From Crossiella sp. CA-258035 (lineage in GTDB: Bacteria > Actinomycetota > Actinomycetes > Mycobacteriales > Pseudonocardiaceae), in NCBI RefSeq assembly GCF_030064675.1, contig NZ_CP116413.1, positions 1,025,001 to 1,089,000 on the forward strand: a DNA stretch of 64,000 nucleotides, in the 5' to 3' direction. The position numbers were made by a program, and so were the translations under genes. The notes beneath the pieces are model-generated. The model did not search any database. It saw only the letters and a program-made list of their open reading frames with translations, and was not told where the DNA came from. Below, piece by piece: positions 43,862 through 53,706 of this stretch. Every line of letters begins with the position of its first letter. Positions within the stretch are counted from its first letter, which is position 1.

Positions 43862-44815
43862 ATGAGCCCGCTCGCCAGAGTCATGCGGTTGCTGTCGCTG
43901 TTGCAGGCCCGCCGGGAGTGGTCCGGCGCGGAGCTGGCCGAGCGGCTGGCCGTCACCGACCGGACCGTGCGCCGCGATGTGGAGAAGCTGCGCGAGCTGG
44001 GCTACCCGGTGCAGGCATCCACCGGCACCGCGGGCGGCTACCGGCTGGTCTCCGGCCGCAACCTGCCGCCGCTGGCGCTGGATGAGGAGGAGGCGGTCGC
44101 GGTGGCCACCGGCCTGCTCACCGCGGCGGGCACCGGGATCAGCGGGGTGGCCGAGACCGCGGTGCGGGCGCTGGCCAAGCTGAGCCAGATCCTGCCCTCC
44201 CGGCTGCGGCACCGGGTGGCCGCGGTCGCCCAGGCCACCGATCCGGTGCACGCGGCCACCGGCGCCCAGGTCGACCCCTCGGTGCTCGCGGTGCTCGGCG
44301 CGGCCGTGCGCGACGGCGAGCTGCTCACCTTCGGCTACCGGCGGCGGGACGGCTCAACGGGGGAGCGCCGGGTCGAACCGCACCGCCTGATCACCGGTTA
44401 CCGGCTCTGGTACCTGCTGGCCCACGACGCCGAGCGGGCGGACTGGCGCACCTTCCGGGTCGACCGGATCACCGACCCCCGCCCCACCGGCCGCCGCTTC
44501 GCCCCGCGCGAACTGCCCGAGCCGGACACCGCCGCCTACCTGGACCGGGTGCTGGCCACCGCCCCCTACCGGCACCACGCCCTGGCCCGGATCGCCGCGC
44601 CGCCGCGCGAGGTGCTGGCCAGGACGCTGCACCTGCTGCCCGCCAGGGTGACCGAGATCGAGGGCGGCAGCGAGGTCCGGCTCAGCGCGGACACGCCCCG
44701 GGACGTGGTGCGCGACCTGCTCGGCCTGGCCGCGATCGGCGCTGACCTGGAGATCGTCGAGGCGGACGCGGAGGTCAGGGCCGAGCTGCGGGCGGCGCGG
44801 GAACGGCTGGGCTAG
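43862..44815 (+). CDS. HTH-WYL (YafY-type) transcriptional regulator
   Basis: A 317-residue regulator. N-terminal winged helix (RVMRLLSLLQARREWSGAEL, VTDRTVRRDVEKLRELGYPV), then a WYL domain (LTFGYRRRDGSTGERRVEPH, WYLLAHDAERADWRTFRVDR) and the WCX end. WYL domains bind small ligands or nucleic acid. ATG at 43862 is 62 bp from the divergent FAD oxidoreductase gene, so it likely regulates that gene and itself. Confidence 0.92.
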   Translation: MSPLARVMRLLSLLQARREWSGAELAERLAVTDRTVRRDVEKLRELGYPVQASTGTAGGYRLVSGRNLPPLALDEEEAVAVATGLLTAAGTGISGVAETAVRALAKLSQILPSRLRHRVAAVAQATDPVHAATGAQVDPSVLAVLGAAVRDGELLTFGYRRRDGSTGERRVEPHRLITGYRLWYLLAHDAERADWRTFRVDRITDPRPTGRRFAPRELPEPDTAAYLDRVLATAPYRHHALARIAAPPREVLARTLHLLPARVTEIEGGSEVRLSADTPRDVVRDLLGLAAIGADLEIVEADAEVRAELRAARERLG

Positions 44816-44994
44816 TCGTCCAGATCGTCCGCGTCATCGCGGGCGAGGAAGGTCGCGAGCCGTTCGATCGTGGTCTCGAAGTCCGGGTTCAGGTCGACGA
44901 AGGCGCGCAGCTTGTCGGCCACCCAGGCCAGGGTGACCTCCTCCTCGCCGCGCCGCTGCTCCAGCTCCTCGATACCGCGGTCGGTGAAGTACAC
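44812..44994 (-). CDS. DUF6104 family small protein
   Basis: A 60-residue acidic protein starting VYFTDRGIEELEQRRGEEEV and continuing TLAWVADKLRAFVDLNPDFE, which is the DUF6104 pattern typically found right after kgd in actinobacteria. GTG at 44994 is chosen because GGAGGAA lies just upstream and family members begin at YFTDRGIEELE; the frame extends to 45060 without conserved sequence. No function is known. It overlaps the convergent WYL regulator by 4 bp. Confidence 0.85.
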   Translation of the reverse strand: MYFTDRGIEELEQRRGEEEVTLAWVADKLRAFVDLNPDFETTIERLATFLARDDADDLDD

Positions 44995-45064
44995 GGATTC
45001 CTCCGGGATATGGCCGAGCCGCCAGGCCCGTAGCGGACCTGGCGGCTCGGACGAACTCAAACGA

Positions 45065-48000
45065 TCAGTCGAAAGCCTTGGCGATCAGCGCCGCCTGCTC
45101 GACGTCGTGCACCTTGCCGGACCCGGCGGACGGGGCCGCCATCGCGCGCCGCGAGACCCGCTTGAGCCCGCCGAGGCGCTCGGGCAGCAGCTCCGGCAGG
45201 GACAGGCCCAGGAACGGCCAGGCGCCCTGGTTCGCCGGCTCCTCCTGGACCCAGCGGATGTCCTTGGCGTTGGGGTACTTGTCCAGCACCAGGCCCAGCT
45301 TCTTGTGCGGCACCGGGTAGAGCTGCTCGATGCGCACGATCGCCACGTTGTCCGCGCCGCGCTTCTGCCGCTCGGCGTTGAGCTCGTAGCTGATCTTGCC
45401 GCTGCACAGCAGCACGCGGTCGACCTTGTTCGGGTCGGCCACCACCGGGTCGGCCAGCACCGAGTGGAACTTGCTGTCGGTGAAGTCCTCGACCGGGCTG
45501 GTCGCAGCCTTCATCCGGAGCATGGACTTCGGGGTGAAGACCACCAGCGGCCGGTTGATCCCGTCCAGCGCGTGCCTGCGCAGCAGGTGGAAGTAGCTGG
45601 CCGGGGTGGACGGCACCGCCACCGTCATCGAGCCCTCCGCGCACAGCTGGAGGAAGCGCTCGATGCGGCCGGAGGTGTGGTCGGGGCCCTGGCCCTCGTG
45701 GCCGTGCGGCAGCAGCAGCACCACGTCGGAGCGCTGGCCCCACTTGGCCTCACCGGAGGAGATGAACTCGTCGATGATCGGCTGCGCGCCGTTGACGAAG
45801 TCGCCGAACTGCGCCTCCCACAGCACCAGCGCCTCGGGGTTGGCCACCGAGTAGCCGTACTCGAAGCCGAGCGCGGCGAACTCCGACAGCGCCGAGTCGT
45901 AGACCAGGAACTTGGCCTGGTCCTCCGACAGGTTCTGCAGCGGGGTGTACTCCTTGCCGGTCTTGCGGTCGATCAGCACCGAGTGCCGCTGCACGAAGGT
46001 GCCGCGCCGCGAGTCCTGACCGGCCAGGCGCACCCGCCGCTTCTCCATCACCAGCGAGCCGAAGGCCAGCAGCTCGGCGAAGGCCCAGTCGATGCCGCCC
46101 TCGCGGGCCATCTTGGCCCGGCGCTCCAGCACCGGCTTCACCCTCGGGTGCGGGCTGAAGCCCTCCGGCAGGTTGACGTGCGCGTCGGCGATGTGGGTCA
46201 GCGTCTCCAGCGAGATCGCGGTCTTGAGCTTGGTCGGGATGACCTGCTCGGCCTCCACCGACGGGCTCACCACGGCCGGGTGCTTCTCCAGCTCGCGGAC
46301 CTCGTTGAAGACGTGCTCCAGCTGGCTGCCGAAGTCCTTCAGCGCGCTCTCGGCCTCCTCGACCGAGATGTCGCCCCGGCCGATCAGCGCCTCGGTGTAG
46401 GTCTTGCGGACCGAGCGCTTGGTGTCGATCAGGTCGTACATGGCCGGCTGGGTCATCGACGGGTCGTCGCCCTCGTTGTGACCGCGGCGCCGGTAGCAGA
46501 GCATGTCGATCACGACGTCCTTGCCGAAGGCCTGGCGGTACTCCATGGCCAGCTTGGCCACCCAGACACAGGCCTCGGGGTCGTCGCCGTTGACGTGGAA
46601 GACCGGCGCCTCGATCATCTTCGCCACGTCGGTGCAGTACTGGCTGGAGCGCGAGTACTCGGGGGCGGTGGTGAAGCCGACCTGGTTGTTGACCACCACG
46701 TGCACGGTGCCGCCGGTGCGGTAACCGCGCAGCAGCGCCAGGTTCAGCGTCTCGGCCACCACGCCCTGGCCGGCGAAGGCCGCGTCGCCGTGCAGCAGCA
46801 CCGGCACGACGGTGAAGCCGCCCTCGCCCTTGTCCAGGATGTCCTGCTTGGCCCGGACGATGCCCTCCAGCACCGGGTCGACCGCTTCCAGGTGGGACGG
46901 GTTGCAGGTCAGCGAGACCGCGACCTCGCCGTCGCCGAACATCCGGAAGTACTTGCCCTCGGCGCCGAGGTGGTACTTCACGTCGCCGGAGCCGTGCGCC
47001 TGGCCCGGGTCGAGGTTGCCCTCGAACTCGCGGAAGATCTGCGAGATCGGCTTGCCCACGATGTTGGCCAGCACGTTCAGCCGCCCACGGTGCGGCATGC
47101 CGATGACGACCTCGTCCAGGTCGTACTCGGCCGCCTTGTCCAGCACCGCGTCCAGCAGTGGGATGACGGTCTCGCCGCCCTCCAGCGAGAACCGCTTCTG
47201 CCCGACGTACTTGGTCTGCAGGAAGGTCTCGAACGCCTCGGCCGCGTTGAGCTTGCTCAGGATGTAGATCTGCTCGGCCTGGTCCGGCTTGGAGTGCGGG
47301 ACCTCGATCCGCTCCTGCAGCCACTTGCGCTCGTCCGGGCCGAGGATGTGGGTGTACTCGATGCCCACGGTGCGGCAGTAGGAGTCGCGCAGCACGCCGA
47401 GCACGTCGCGCAGCTTCATCCGCTCCCGCCCGGCGAACCCGCCGACCGCGAACTCGCGGTCCAGGTCCCACAGGGTCAGGCCGTGCGAGAGCACGTCCAG
47501 GTCGGGGTGGCGGCGCTGGCGGTAGTTCAGCGGGTCGGTGTCGGCCATCAGGTGGCCGCGGGAGCGGAAGGCGTCGATCAGCTCCAGCACGCGCGCGGTC
47601 TTGTCCACGGCGCCGTCCGGGATGTCGGCCACCCAGCGGATCGGCTCGTAGGGGATGCGCAGCGAGGCGAAGATGCTGTCGTAGAAGCCGTCCTCGCCCA
47701 GCAGCAGCTGGTGGATCCGGCGCAGGAACTCGCCGGACTCCGCGCCCTGGATGATCCGGTGGTCGTAGGTGGACGTCAGCGTGATGATCTTGCTGATGCC
47801 CATCTTGATCAGGGCCTTCTCGCTGGCGCCCTGGAACTCGGCCGGGTACTCCATCGCGCCGACGCCGATGATCGCGCCCTGGCCCGCGGTCAGCCTCGGC
47901 ACCGAGTGGTTGGTGCCGATGGTGCCGGGGTTGGTCAGCGAGATCGTGGTGCCGGTGAAGTCGTCGTTGCCGAGCTTGCCGCCGCGGGCCTTGCGGATCA

Positions 48001-48751
48001 GGTCCTCGTAGGCCTGCCAGAACTGCAGGAAGGACATGGACTCGCAGCCCTTGATGGAGGCCACCACCAGGGTGCGCGAGCCGTCCTTGCCGGGCAGGTC
48101 GATGGCCAGGCCGAGGTTGACGTGCTCGGGGGTGCCGATGGTCGGCTTGCCCTCGGTCTCGGCGAAGAAGCGGTTCATGTTCGGGTAGCTCTCCAGCGCC
48201 CGGACAATCGCGTAGCCGATGAGGTGGGTGAAGGAGACCTTCCCGCCCCTGGTCCGCTTCAGGTGGTTGTTGATCACGATCCGGTTGTCCGCGAGCAGCT
48301 TGGCCGGGACCGCGCGCACCGAGGTGGCGGTCGGCACGGTCAGCGACTGCTCCATGTTCTTCGCGATCGCCGCGGCCGCGCCGCGCAACTGCTTGCGCTC
48401 GCCGGGACCCGAGGGCTGCTTCACCGGGGTCGCCGCGGCGGCTGCCGACGGGGTCGGCTTGGGCTTGGCCGGGGCAGCCGCCTTGGGGGCGGCGGCCGGG
48501 GCCTGGCCGTTGGTGTCAGGCGCCTTCGGCGGGGCTGCCTGGGTTGTGGTCACAGTGCTGGCGGCGGCCGACTGCGCCGCGGTCTCGCCGATGTCGGCGG
48601 ACTTCTGCGTCGGCTTGTAGTCGGCGAAGAAGTCGTGCCACGCCGGGTCTACTGAGGTGGGATCAGCGAGGAACTGCTCATACATTTCCTCGACTAGCCA
48701 CTCATTGGGGCCGAACTGTGACGCAGGGCTGCTGCTGGACACGGCCGACAC
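45065..48751 (-). CDS. kgd: Multifunctional 2-oxoglutarate metabolism enzyme Kgd
   Basis: Combines 2-oxoglutarate decarboxylase/dehydrogenase E1 with an E2-type acyltransferase domain. Domain order: N-terminal [20 protein letters not shown] (helix that assembles the complex), Ala/Pro-rich linker (~50-115), E2-like domain lacking a lipoyl domain ([37 protein letters not shown]), then the thiamine-diphosphate E1 ([55 protein letters not shown]-like region, [16 protein letters not shown]). 1228 residues is the actinobacterial size. GTG at 48751 is given; GTG at 48742 is an alternative since GAGGCGA lies close. In relatives it is inhibited by the FHA protein GarA/OdhI. Confidence 0.96.
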   Translation of the reverse strand: MSAVSSSSPASQFGPNEWLVEEMYEQFLADPTSVDPAWHDFFADYKPTQKSADIGETAAQSAAASTVTTTQAAPPKAPDTNGQAPAAAPKAAAPAKPKPTPSAAAAATPVKQPSGPGERKQLRGAAAAIAKNMEQSLTVPTATSVRAVPAKLLADNRIVINNHLKRTRGGKVSFTHLIGYAIVRALESYPNMNRFFAETEGKPTIGTPEHVNLGLAIDLPGKDGSRTLVVASIKGCESMSFLQFWQAYEDLIRKARGGKLGNDDFTGTTISLTNPGTIGTNHSVPRLTAGQGAIIGVGAMEYPAEFQGASEKALIKMGISKIITLTSTYDHRIIQGAESGEFLRRIHQLLLGEDGFYDSIFASLRIPYEPIRWVADIPDGAVDKTARVLELIDAFRSRGHLMADTDPLNYRQRRHPDLDVLSHGLTLWDLDREFAVGGFAGRERMKLRDVLGVLRDSYCRTVGIEYTHILGPDERKWLQERIEVPHSKPDQAEQIYILSKLNAAEAFETFLQTKYVGQKRFSLEGGETVIPLLDAVLDKAAEYDLDEVVIGMPHRGRLNVLANIVGKPISQIFREFEGNLDPGQAHGSGDVKYHLGAEGKYFRMFGDGEVAVSLTCNPSHLEAVDPVLEGIVRAKQDILDKGEGGFTVVPVLLHGDAAFAGQGVVAETLNLALLRGYRTGGTVHVVVNNQVGFTTAPEYSRSSQYCTDVAKMIEAPVFHVNGDDPEACVWVAKLAMEYRQAFGKDVVIDMLCYRRRGHNEGDDPSMTQPAMYDLIDTKRSVRKTYTEALIGRGDISVEEAESALKDFGSQLEHVFNEVRELEKHPAVVSPSVEAEQVIPTKLKTAISLETLTHIADAHVNLPEGFSPHPRVKPVLERRAKMAREGGIDWAFAELLAFGSLVMEKRRVRLAGQDSRRGTFVQRHSVLIDRKTGKEYTPLQNLSEDQAKFLVYDSALSEFAALGFEYGYSVANPEALVLWEAQFGDFVNGAQPIIDEFISSGEAKWGQRSDVVLLLPHGHEGQGPDHTSGRIERFLQLCAEGSMTVAVPSTPASYFHLLRRHALDGINRPLVVFTPKSMLRMKAATSPVEDFTDSKFHSVLADPVVADPNKVDRVLLCSGKISYELNAERQKRGADNVAIVRIEQLYPVPHKKLGLVLDKYPNAKDIRWVQEEPANQGAWPFLGLSLPELLPERLGGLKRVSRRAMAAPSAGSGKVHDVEQAALIAKAFD

Positions 48752-49096
48752 TCGCCTCGATCCATCTGCTCGGGGTAAGACACACTCTGTTTCAGGCTAG
48801 TCCTACCGCGCGCCGCCGTGGTACAGGGCGGGGTCAGCGCGCGGAGGGCTAGGTCACAGAATCGTTTACTGGATCGGTCTAGTATCAAATCCGCACCTCA
48901 AGCCCACCTCAAGCACGTTCCCACCCCCACCGCAACCCCACCCAAGCCCACCGACAGCCCGCCGTGTTGGCCGATCTCGTACGGGGTCTTGGCCGTTGTG
49001 GACGCCCCGAAGGGCCACCCGGCCGCCGCCGACAGGCAGTTCTGGGTGTGAGATCGGCCAACACCCCGTACGAGATCGGCCAACACGGCGGTGGGG
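48752..49096. other. Intergenic region between kgd and ABC exporter gene
   Basis: No gene is supported. It holds the kgd promoter region (two TTGAGGTG steps on the minus strand at about 48890-48915, from a short direct repeat) and the large inverted repeat described separately at 48959-49091. Confidence 0.6.
48959..49091. repeat. 133-bp hairpin element with 36-bp terminal inverted repeats
   Basis: The arms at 48959-48994 and 49056-49091 are reverse complements over 36 bases with one mismatch (C at 48988 against C at 49062). Core of the arm: GTGTTGGCCGATCTCGTACG. A further partial copy of the arm, AGATCGGCCAACA, begins at 49051. The 61-nt centre has no coding potential I can defend. It starts 5 bp after the end of the ABC exporter gene and may act as its terminator, but the length and the repeated block suggest a REP/MITE-like element. 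I see no target-site duplication. Confidence 0.75.
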
Positions 49097-52000
49097 TCAG
49101 GCGGCGTCGAGGGTGCCTGCTCGCCAGAGGCGGGCGTAGGCGCCGTTCATGGCGAGGAGTTGGGTGTGGGTGCCCTCCTCTTCGATGCGGCCGTTGGCCA
49201 GGACGACGATGCGGTCGGCGCGGGCGGCGGTGGCCAGGCGGTGCGCGACCACGAAGGTGGTGCGCTCGCCGGTGAGGCGGTCGCTGGCGCTGAGCACGGC
49301 GGCCTCGGTGGCCGGGTCCAGCGCGGCGGTGGCCTCGTCCAGCAGCAGCAGGTCCGGGTCGACCAGGCGAGCGCGAGCCAGGGCGATGAGCTGGCGCTGG
49401 CCGGCGGAGAGGCCCTGACCGCGTTCGCCGACCGGCTGGCGGAAGCCCGCGCGCAGTCCGGCGATCATGGGCAGCGCGCCGACCGAGCGGGCCGCGGCCT
49501 CCACCTCGGCCGGGGTGGCCCCCGGGCGGCCGTAGCCGATGTTGCTGGCCACGTCGCCGGTGAACAGGTGCGGCTCCTGCGGCACCACGCCGAGCCTGCC
49601 GCGGTAGCCGGGCAGGTGGTAGGCGCGGATGTCCACCCCGTCCACCAGCACCGTGCCCTCGGTGACGTCGTAGAACCGGGCCAGCAGCTTGACCAGCGTG
49701 GACTTGCCCGCGCCGGTGGCGCCGACCAGCGCGATGGTCTCGCCGGGGCGGGCGGTCAGCGAGATGTCGGTCAGCGCCGGGCGGTCGGTGCCGGGGTAGG
49801 TGAAGCCGACCCCGCGCAGCTCGACCGCGCCGCGCAGCCGCTCGGGCACCGCGCGCGGGTGGCCCGCCGGGGGCACCGAGGTCGGGGTGCGCAGCAGGTC
49901 GCCGATGCGGTGCAGGCCGACCTTGGCCTGCTGGTAGCCGTCGAAGACCCCGGACAGCTGCTGGATGGGCGCGAAGAACAGCCCCAGGTACAGCAGGAAC
50001 GCCAGCAGCACGCCCGCGGTCAGCGAACCGGTGGCCACCCGGTACGCGCCCACCCCGAGCACCGCGGCCTGCGCCAGGTCGGAGAGCAGGGTGACGAACG
50101 GGAAGTAGGTCGCGATGTAGCGCTGGGCCCGCAGCCGGGACCGCCGGTAGGCGTCGCTGCGCTCGGCGAAGGCGGCCGCGGAGTGCTCCTCCCTGGTGAA
50201 CGCCTGGGCCACGCGCAGCCCGGAGACGTTCTCCTGCAGGTCGGCGTTGACCATCGAGACCCGCTCGCGCGCCTCGGCGTAGGCCTGCGAGGAGTAGCGG
50301 CGGAAGACCACCGTGGCGAGCAGCAGGATGGGCAGCGCGGCCAGCGCGACCAGGGCCAGCCCGAGGTCGGTGAGCAGCAGGGCCACCGTGATGCCGCCGA
50401 CGGTCAGCACGCTGACCACCGCGGTGGCCAGCCCGGTCTGCAGGAACGTGGACAGCGCGTCCACGTCGGTGGTCATCCTGGTCATGATCCGCCCGGCCAG
50501 CTCGCGCTCGTAGTAGTCCAGGCCGAGGCGTTGCAGCTGGCTGAAGCTGCGCACCCGCAGCAGGTACAGCACGCTCTCCCCGGCCCGCGCGGTGACCAGG
50601 GTCTGCGCGCTGACCGCGGCCCAGCCCAGGCCCACCACCAGGACGCCGAGCAGCACCAGCCCGGCCAGCGCCCAGCCGGAGCGGGCGTCCACCCCGCTGT
50701 CCACGCCGTGCCGGAACAGGGTGGGCAGCGCGATCGAGGTGGCCGCGTCCACCGCCACGCAGGCCACCGCGAGCAGCAGCAGCCTGCGCACCGGTTCGAG
50801 CAGCCGCCGCAGCCGGAAGCCGGGGTCGGGCGCGCGGGCGTCGATGCCGGGCAGCTCCGGCTCGTCCCGCACCGGCGGCAGCGCGGCCACCTGCGCGAGC
50901 AGCTCGGGGGTCGCCTCCAGCGCGGTCATCGCGCCGACCCGGCCACCCCGGCCCGGCCGCGCGCCGCTGGCCGCCTGCCGGGCCGAGGCACTGGGTCCTG
51001 ACATGTCCTCCGGCGGGTCCGGCCACAGCGCGGGCGTGACCCCGTCCGGGCCCGGCACCAGCGCCTCGGGCGCGGCGGCCTGGGTGTCCTCGATCGCCTC
51101 GCCCGGACCGGCCAGCAGCGCGCGGAACAGCGCGCAGCGCTCGGTCAGCTCGGCCTGGGTGCCCACGTCGACGACCTGGCCGCGGTCGAGCACCGCGATC
51201 CGGTCGGCCAGCGCTAGGGTGGAGCGGCGGTGCGCGATGAGCAGCGTGGTCCGGCTCGCGGTGACCGCGTGCAGGGTGGCGTGGATGGCCGCCTCGGTGG
51301 CCGGGTCCACCGCGGAGGTGGCGTCGTCCAGGATCAGCACCCTGGGGTCGGACAGCAGCGCGCGGGCCAGCGCGACCCGCTGCCGCTGACCACCGGAGAG
51401 GGTGAGCCCGCGCTCGCCGACCAGCGTGTCGTAGCCCTGCGGCAGCGCCTCGATGAACTCGTGCGCCTCCGCCGCCTTGGCCGCCGCCTCGACCTCGGCC
51501 TCGGTGGCGTCGGGCCGCCCGTAGGCGATGTTGGCCCGGACGGTGTCGGAGAACAGGAACGCCTCCTCGAACACCACCCCGATCGCCCCGCGCAGCGCGG
51601 CCAGCCGCAGCCCCCTGATGTCCGCGCCGCCCAGCCGCACGGTGCCCTCGTGCACGTCGTAGAACCGCGGCAGCAGCAGCGACACGGTGGACTTGCCGGA
51701 CCCGGCGGTGCCCACCAGCGCCAGCGTCTCGCCCGGCGCGACCCGCAGGGACACCCCGTCCAGCACCGGCTCGCTGCGCCGGTAGCCGAAGCGCACGTCC
51801 TCGAAGGCCACCTCCAGCGGCCCGTCCGGCACCCCGGCGGCGTCCGGGGCGTCGCGCACCTCCGGCTGGGAGTCGATCAGGTCGTACACCCGCTCCACGC
51901 TGGCCCTGGCCAGCTGGCTGGTGATCAGCAGGCTGGACAGCATCCGGGCCGGGCCGATCAGGTTGGCCACGTAGGTGGCGAAGGCGAGGAAGGTGCCGAG

Positions 52001-52837
52001 GGAGACCTGCCCGCCGAGCGCGAGCGCCCCGCCCAAGCCGAGCACGCCGACCTGGCCCAGCGCGGGCAGCGCGGCCAGCGTCGCGTTCGGCTTCGCGGTC
52101 AGCCGGGCCGCGCGCAGCCGTTCGCCGAACAGGCGAGTGGCCGCCGCCTCCAGCCTGCCGGTCTCCCTGGCCTCCTGCCCGAAGCCCTTGACCACCCGGA
52201 CCCCGGTGACCGTCTCCTCCACGTGCTGGGCCACGTCCGCGGCCCGCTGCTGCGCCGACCAGGTGGCCGGGAACAGCACGTTGCGGCTGCGCAGCACGGT
52301 GACGAACACCGCGGGCACCACCAGCAGCGCGACCAGGGTGAGCAGCGGGGACAGCCACAGCATCGCGCCGAGCGCGATCACCGCGAACACCACCTGGCCC
52401 GCGGCCAGCGGCACCATGGACAGCAGCGAGTGCACCAGCTGCAGGTCGGTGATCGCCCTGGACACCACCTGCCCGGTGCGCAGCGAGTCCTGGTTGCCGC
52501 CGTCCAGCCGCTGCACCGAGCCGAACACCGCGCGGCGCAGGTCGTGCTGCACGTCCAGGGCCAGCCGCCCGCCCAGGTAGCGGCGCACGAACGCGGTGCC
52601 GAAGGCCAGCAGCGCCAGCGCGCACAGCCCGGCCACGATCCAGGTCAGCCAGGCCGTGCTGCCGGCGACTGCGTCGTCCACCGCCTTGGCCAGCAGCAGC
52701 GGCGCGACGGCCTGCAACCCGACGCCGACCACCGAGGCCAGCATGGCCGCGACCACGATGCGCGGGTGCGCCCAGCAGGCGCGGGTCAGCCTGCGGATCC
52801 AGCCGCGGCCAGTGGAGGGGTTCGTGGTGGTGGGCAC
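49097..52837 (-). CDS. Fused two-half ABC exporter (heterodimer type)
   Basis: A 1246-residue protein made of two complete half-exporters (TMD1-NBD1-TMD2-NBD2), joined by an Ala/Pro-rich linker at ~610-665. NBD1: Walker A VGTAGSGKST, Q-loop VVFEEAFLFSD with Glu in place of Gln, signature LSGGQRQR, Walker B VLILDDATSAVDP with Asp instead of catalytic Glu. NBD2: VGATGAGKST, VVPQEPHLF, altered signature LSAGQRQL, and normal LLLLDEATAALDP. So one ATP site is degenerate and one is catalytic, as in heterodimeric exporters such as mycobacterial Rv1272c/Rv1273c. Substrate probably a drug or lipid. ATG at 52837. Confidence 0.93.
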   Translation of the reverse strand: MPTTTNPSTGRGWIRRLTRACWAHPRIVVAAMLASVVGVGLQAVAPLLLAKAVDDAVAGSTAWLTWIVAGLCALALLAFGTAFVRRYLGGRLALDVQHDLRRAVFGSVQRLDGGNQDSLRTGQVVSRAITDLQLVHSLLSMVPLAAGQVVFAVIALGAMLWLSPLLTLVALLVVPAVFVTVLRSRNVLFPATWSAQQRAADVAQHVEETVTGVRVVKGFGQEARETGRLEAAATRLFGERLRAARLTAKPNATLAALPALGQVGVLGLGGALALGGQVSLGTFLAFATYVANLIGPARMLSSLLITSQLARASVERVYDLIDSQPEVRDAPDAAGVPDGPLEVAFEDVRFGYRRSEPVLDGVSLRVAPGETLALVGTAGSGKSTVSLLLPRFYDVHEGTVRLGGADIRGLRLAALRGAIGVVFEEAFLFSDTVRANIAYGRPDATEAEVEAAAKAAEAHEFIEALPQGYDTLVGERGLTLSGGQRQRVALARALLSDPRVLILDDATSAVDPATEAAIHATLHAVTASRTTLLIAHRRSTLALADRIAVLDRGQVVDVGTQAELTERCALFRALLAGPGEAIEDTQAAAPEALVPGPDGVTPALWPDPPEDMSGPSASARQAASGARPGRGGRVGAMTALEATPELLAQVAALPPVRDEPELPGIDARAPDPGFRLRRLLEPVRRLLLLAVACVAVDAATSIALPTLFRHGVDSGVDARSGWALAGLVLLGVLVVGLGWAAVSAQTLVTARAGESVLYLLRVRSFSQLQRLGLDYYERELAGRIMTRMTTDVDALSTFLQTGLATAVVSVLTVGGITVALLLTDLGLALVALAALPILLLATVVFRRYSSQAYAEARERVSMVNADLQENVSGLRVAQAFTREEHSAAAFAERSDAYRRSRLRAQRYIATYFPFVTLLSDLAQAAVLGVGAYRVATGSLTAGVLLAFLLYLGLFFAPIQQLSGVFDGYQQAKVGLHRIGDLLRTPTSVPPAGHPRAVPERLRGAVELRGVGFTYPGTDRPALTDISLTARPGETIALVGATGAGKSTLVKLLARFYDVTEGTVLVDGVDIRAYHLPGYRGRLGVVPQEPHLFTGDVASNIGYGRPGATPAEVEAAARSVGALPMIAGLRAGFRQPVGERGQGLSAGQRQLIALARARLVDPDLLLLDEATAALDPATEAAVLSASDRLTGERTTFVVAHRLATAARADRIVVLANGRIEEEGTHTQLLAMNGAYARLWRAGTLDAA

Positions 52838-52875
52838 CCGGTCACGCTAACCCGGGTGCCCGACAGCGTTCGCGC

Positions 52876-53706
52876 TCAGGCGATGTCGCGCCGCTGCGCG
52901 ACCAGCCTGCCCACGGCCACGAACAGGGCGACGTAGCCCAGGAACACCAGGCCGCTGCCCCACCAGGGCAGGCCGTCGGTGTCGGTGAAGCCGCGGCCGA
53001 GGGAGCGGGCCGCGCCGCTGATGGAGTCCAGCAGCAGGTCCTGGGCCACCCCGCCGACCATGTTGCTGCCGCTGGCGTTGGGCAGGAAGTAGGTCACCTC
53101 CGGCGCGCCCTGGCTGCCCAGCACCCCGCGGATCAGCGCCTCCAGCAGCGCGCCCAGCGGCACCACGAGCACCACGGCCAGCTGGTTGCCCATCAGCGCG
53201 CCCAGGCCGACGCCCAGCACCACCCACAGCACGTTGGCCAGCACCGCGACCAGGCAGAGCAGCAGCCAGGAGCCCACGTTCGGGAAGTTGTCGATGTCCA
53301 GCGCGAGCAGCGCGCCGACCGTGCCGAAGATCGCGATGACCACGCCGTAGAGCACGCCGAACCCGCTGTAGGTGATCAGCTTGGCCAGCATCGAGGCGGT
53401 CCGCGAGGGCGCGGTGAGGTAGGTGGTGGTGATGGTGCGGTGCTGGAACTCCCCGGCCACCGCCAGCCCGCCGAAGATCGCGGAGAAGATGGTGCCGATG
53501 TTCACCCCGCTGGCGAAGACCAGCAGCGCCAGCGGCACGTTCAGGTTGGTGTCCTGCACCTGCGAGGCGATCGAGGTCAGGAACAGGCCAGCCGCACTGC
53601 CGCCCAGCGTGACCAGCAGCGTGACCAGCGCGGCCGGGATGAGCAGCGCCCACCACACGTTGGTGGTCAGGATCTTGCGCAGCTCGCTCTTGATCAGGGC
53701 GCCCAT
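52876..53706 (-). CDS. ABC-2 type transporter permease
   Basis: A 276-residue permease with six membrane helices: helix 1 TNVWWALLIPAALVTLLVTL after the basic lead LIKSELRKILT, then pairs including NVPLALLVFASGVNIGTIFS and GLVFLGYVALFVAVGRLVAQ near the end. The cytoplasmic ATTHEFQHRTITT-type motif reads AGEFQHRTITTTYLTAPSR. Coupled by ATGA overlap to the ATPase gene upstream, with which it forms an exporter of unknown substrate; such pairs often export peptides or lipids. Confidence 0.88.
   Translation of the reverse strand: MGALIKSELRKILTTNVWWALLIPAALVTLLVTLGGSAAGLFLTSIASQVQDTNLNVPLALLVFASGVNIGTIFSAIFGGLAVAGEFQHRTITTTYLTAPSRTASMLAKLITYSGFGVLYGVVIAIFGTVGALLALDIDNFPNVGSWLLLCLVAVLANVLWVVLGVGLGALMGNQLAVVLVVPLGALLEALIRGVLGSQGAPEVTYFLPNASGSNMVGGVAQDLLLDSISGAARSLGRGFTDTDGLPWWGSGLVFLGYVALFVAVGRLVAQRRDIA

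Noticed and set aside
44870-48655. A 1261-residue open frame antisense to kgd
   Set aside because: It is a frame kept open by the third-position GC bias of kgd; composition is Arg/Leu/His/Gln-rich with no domain, and kgd itself is certain.
48959-49091. CRISPR repeat
   Set aside because: The repeats are inverted, not direct, and there are no regular spacers.
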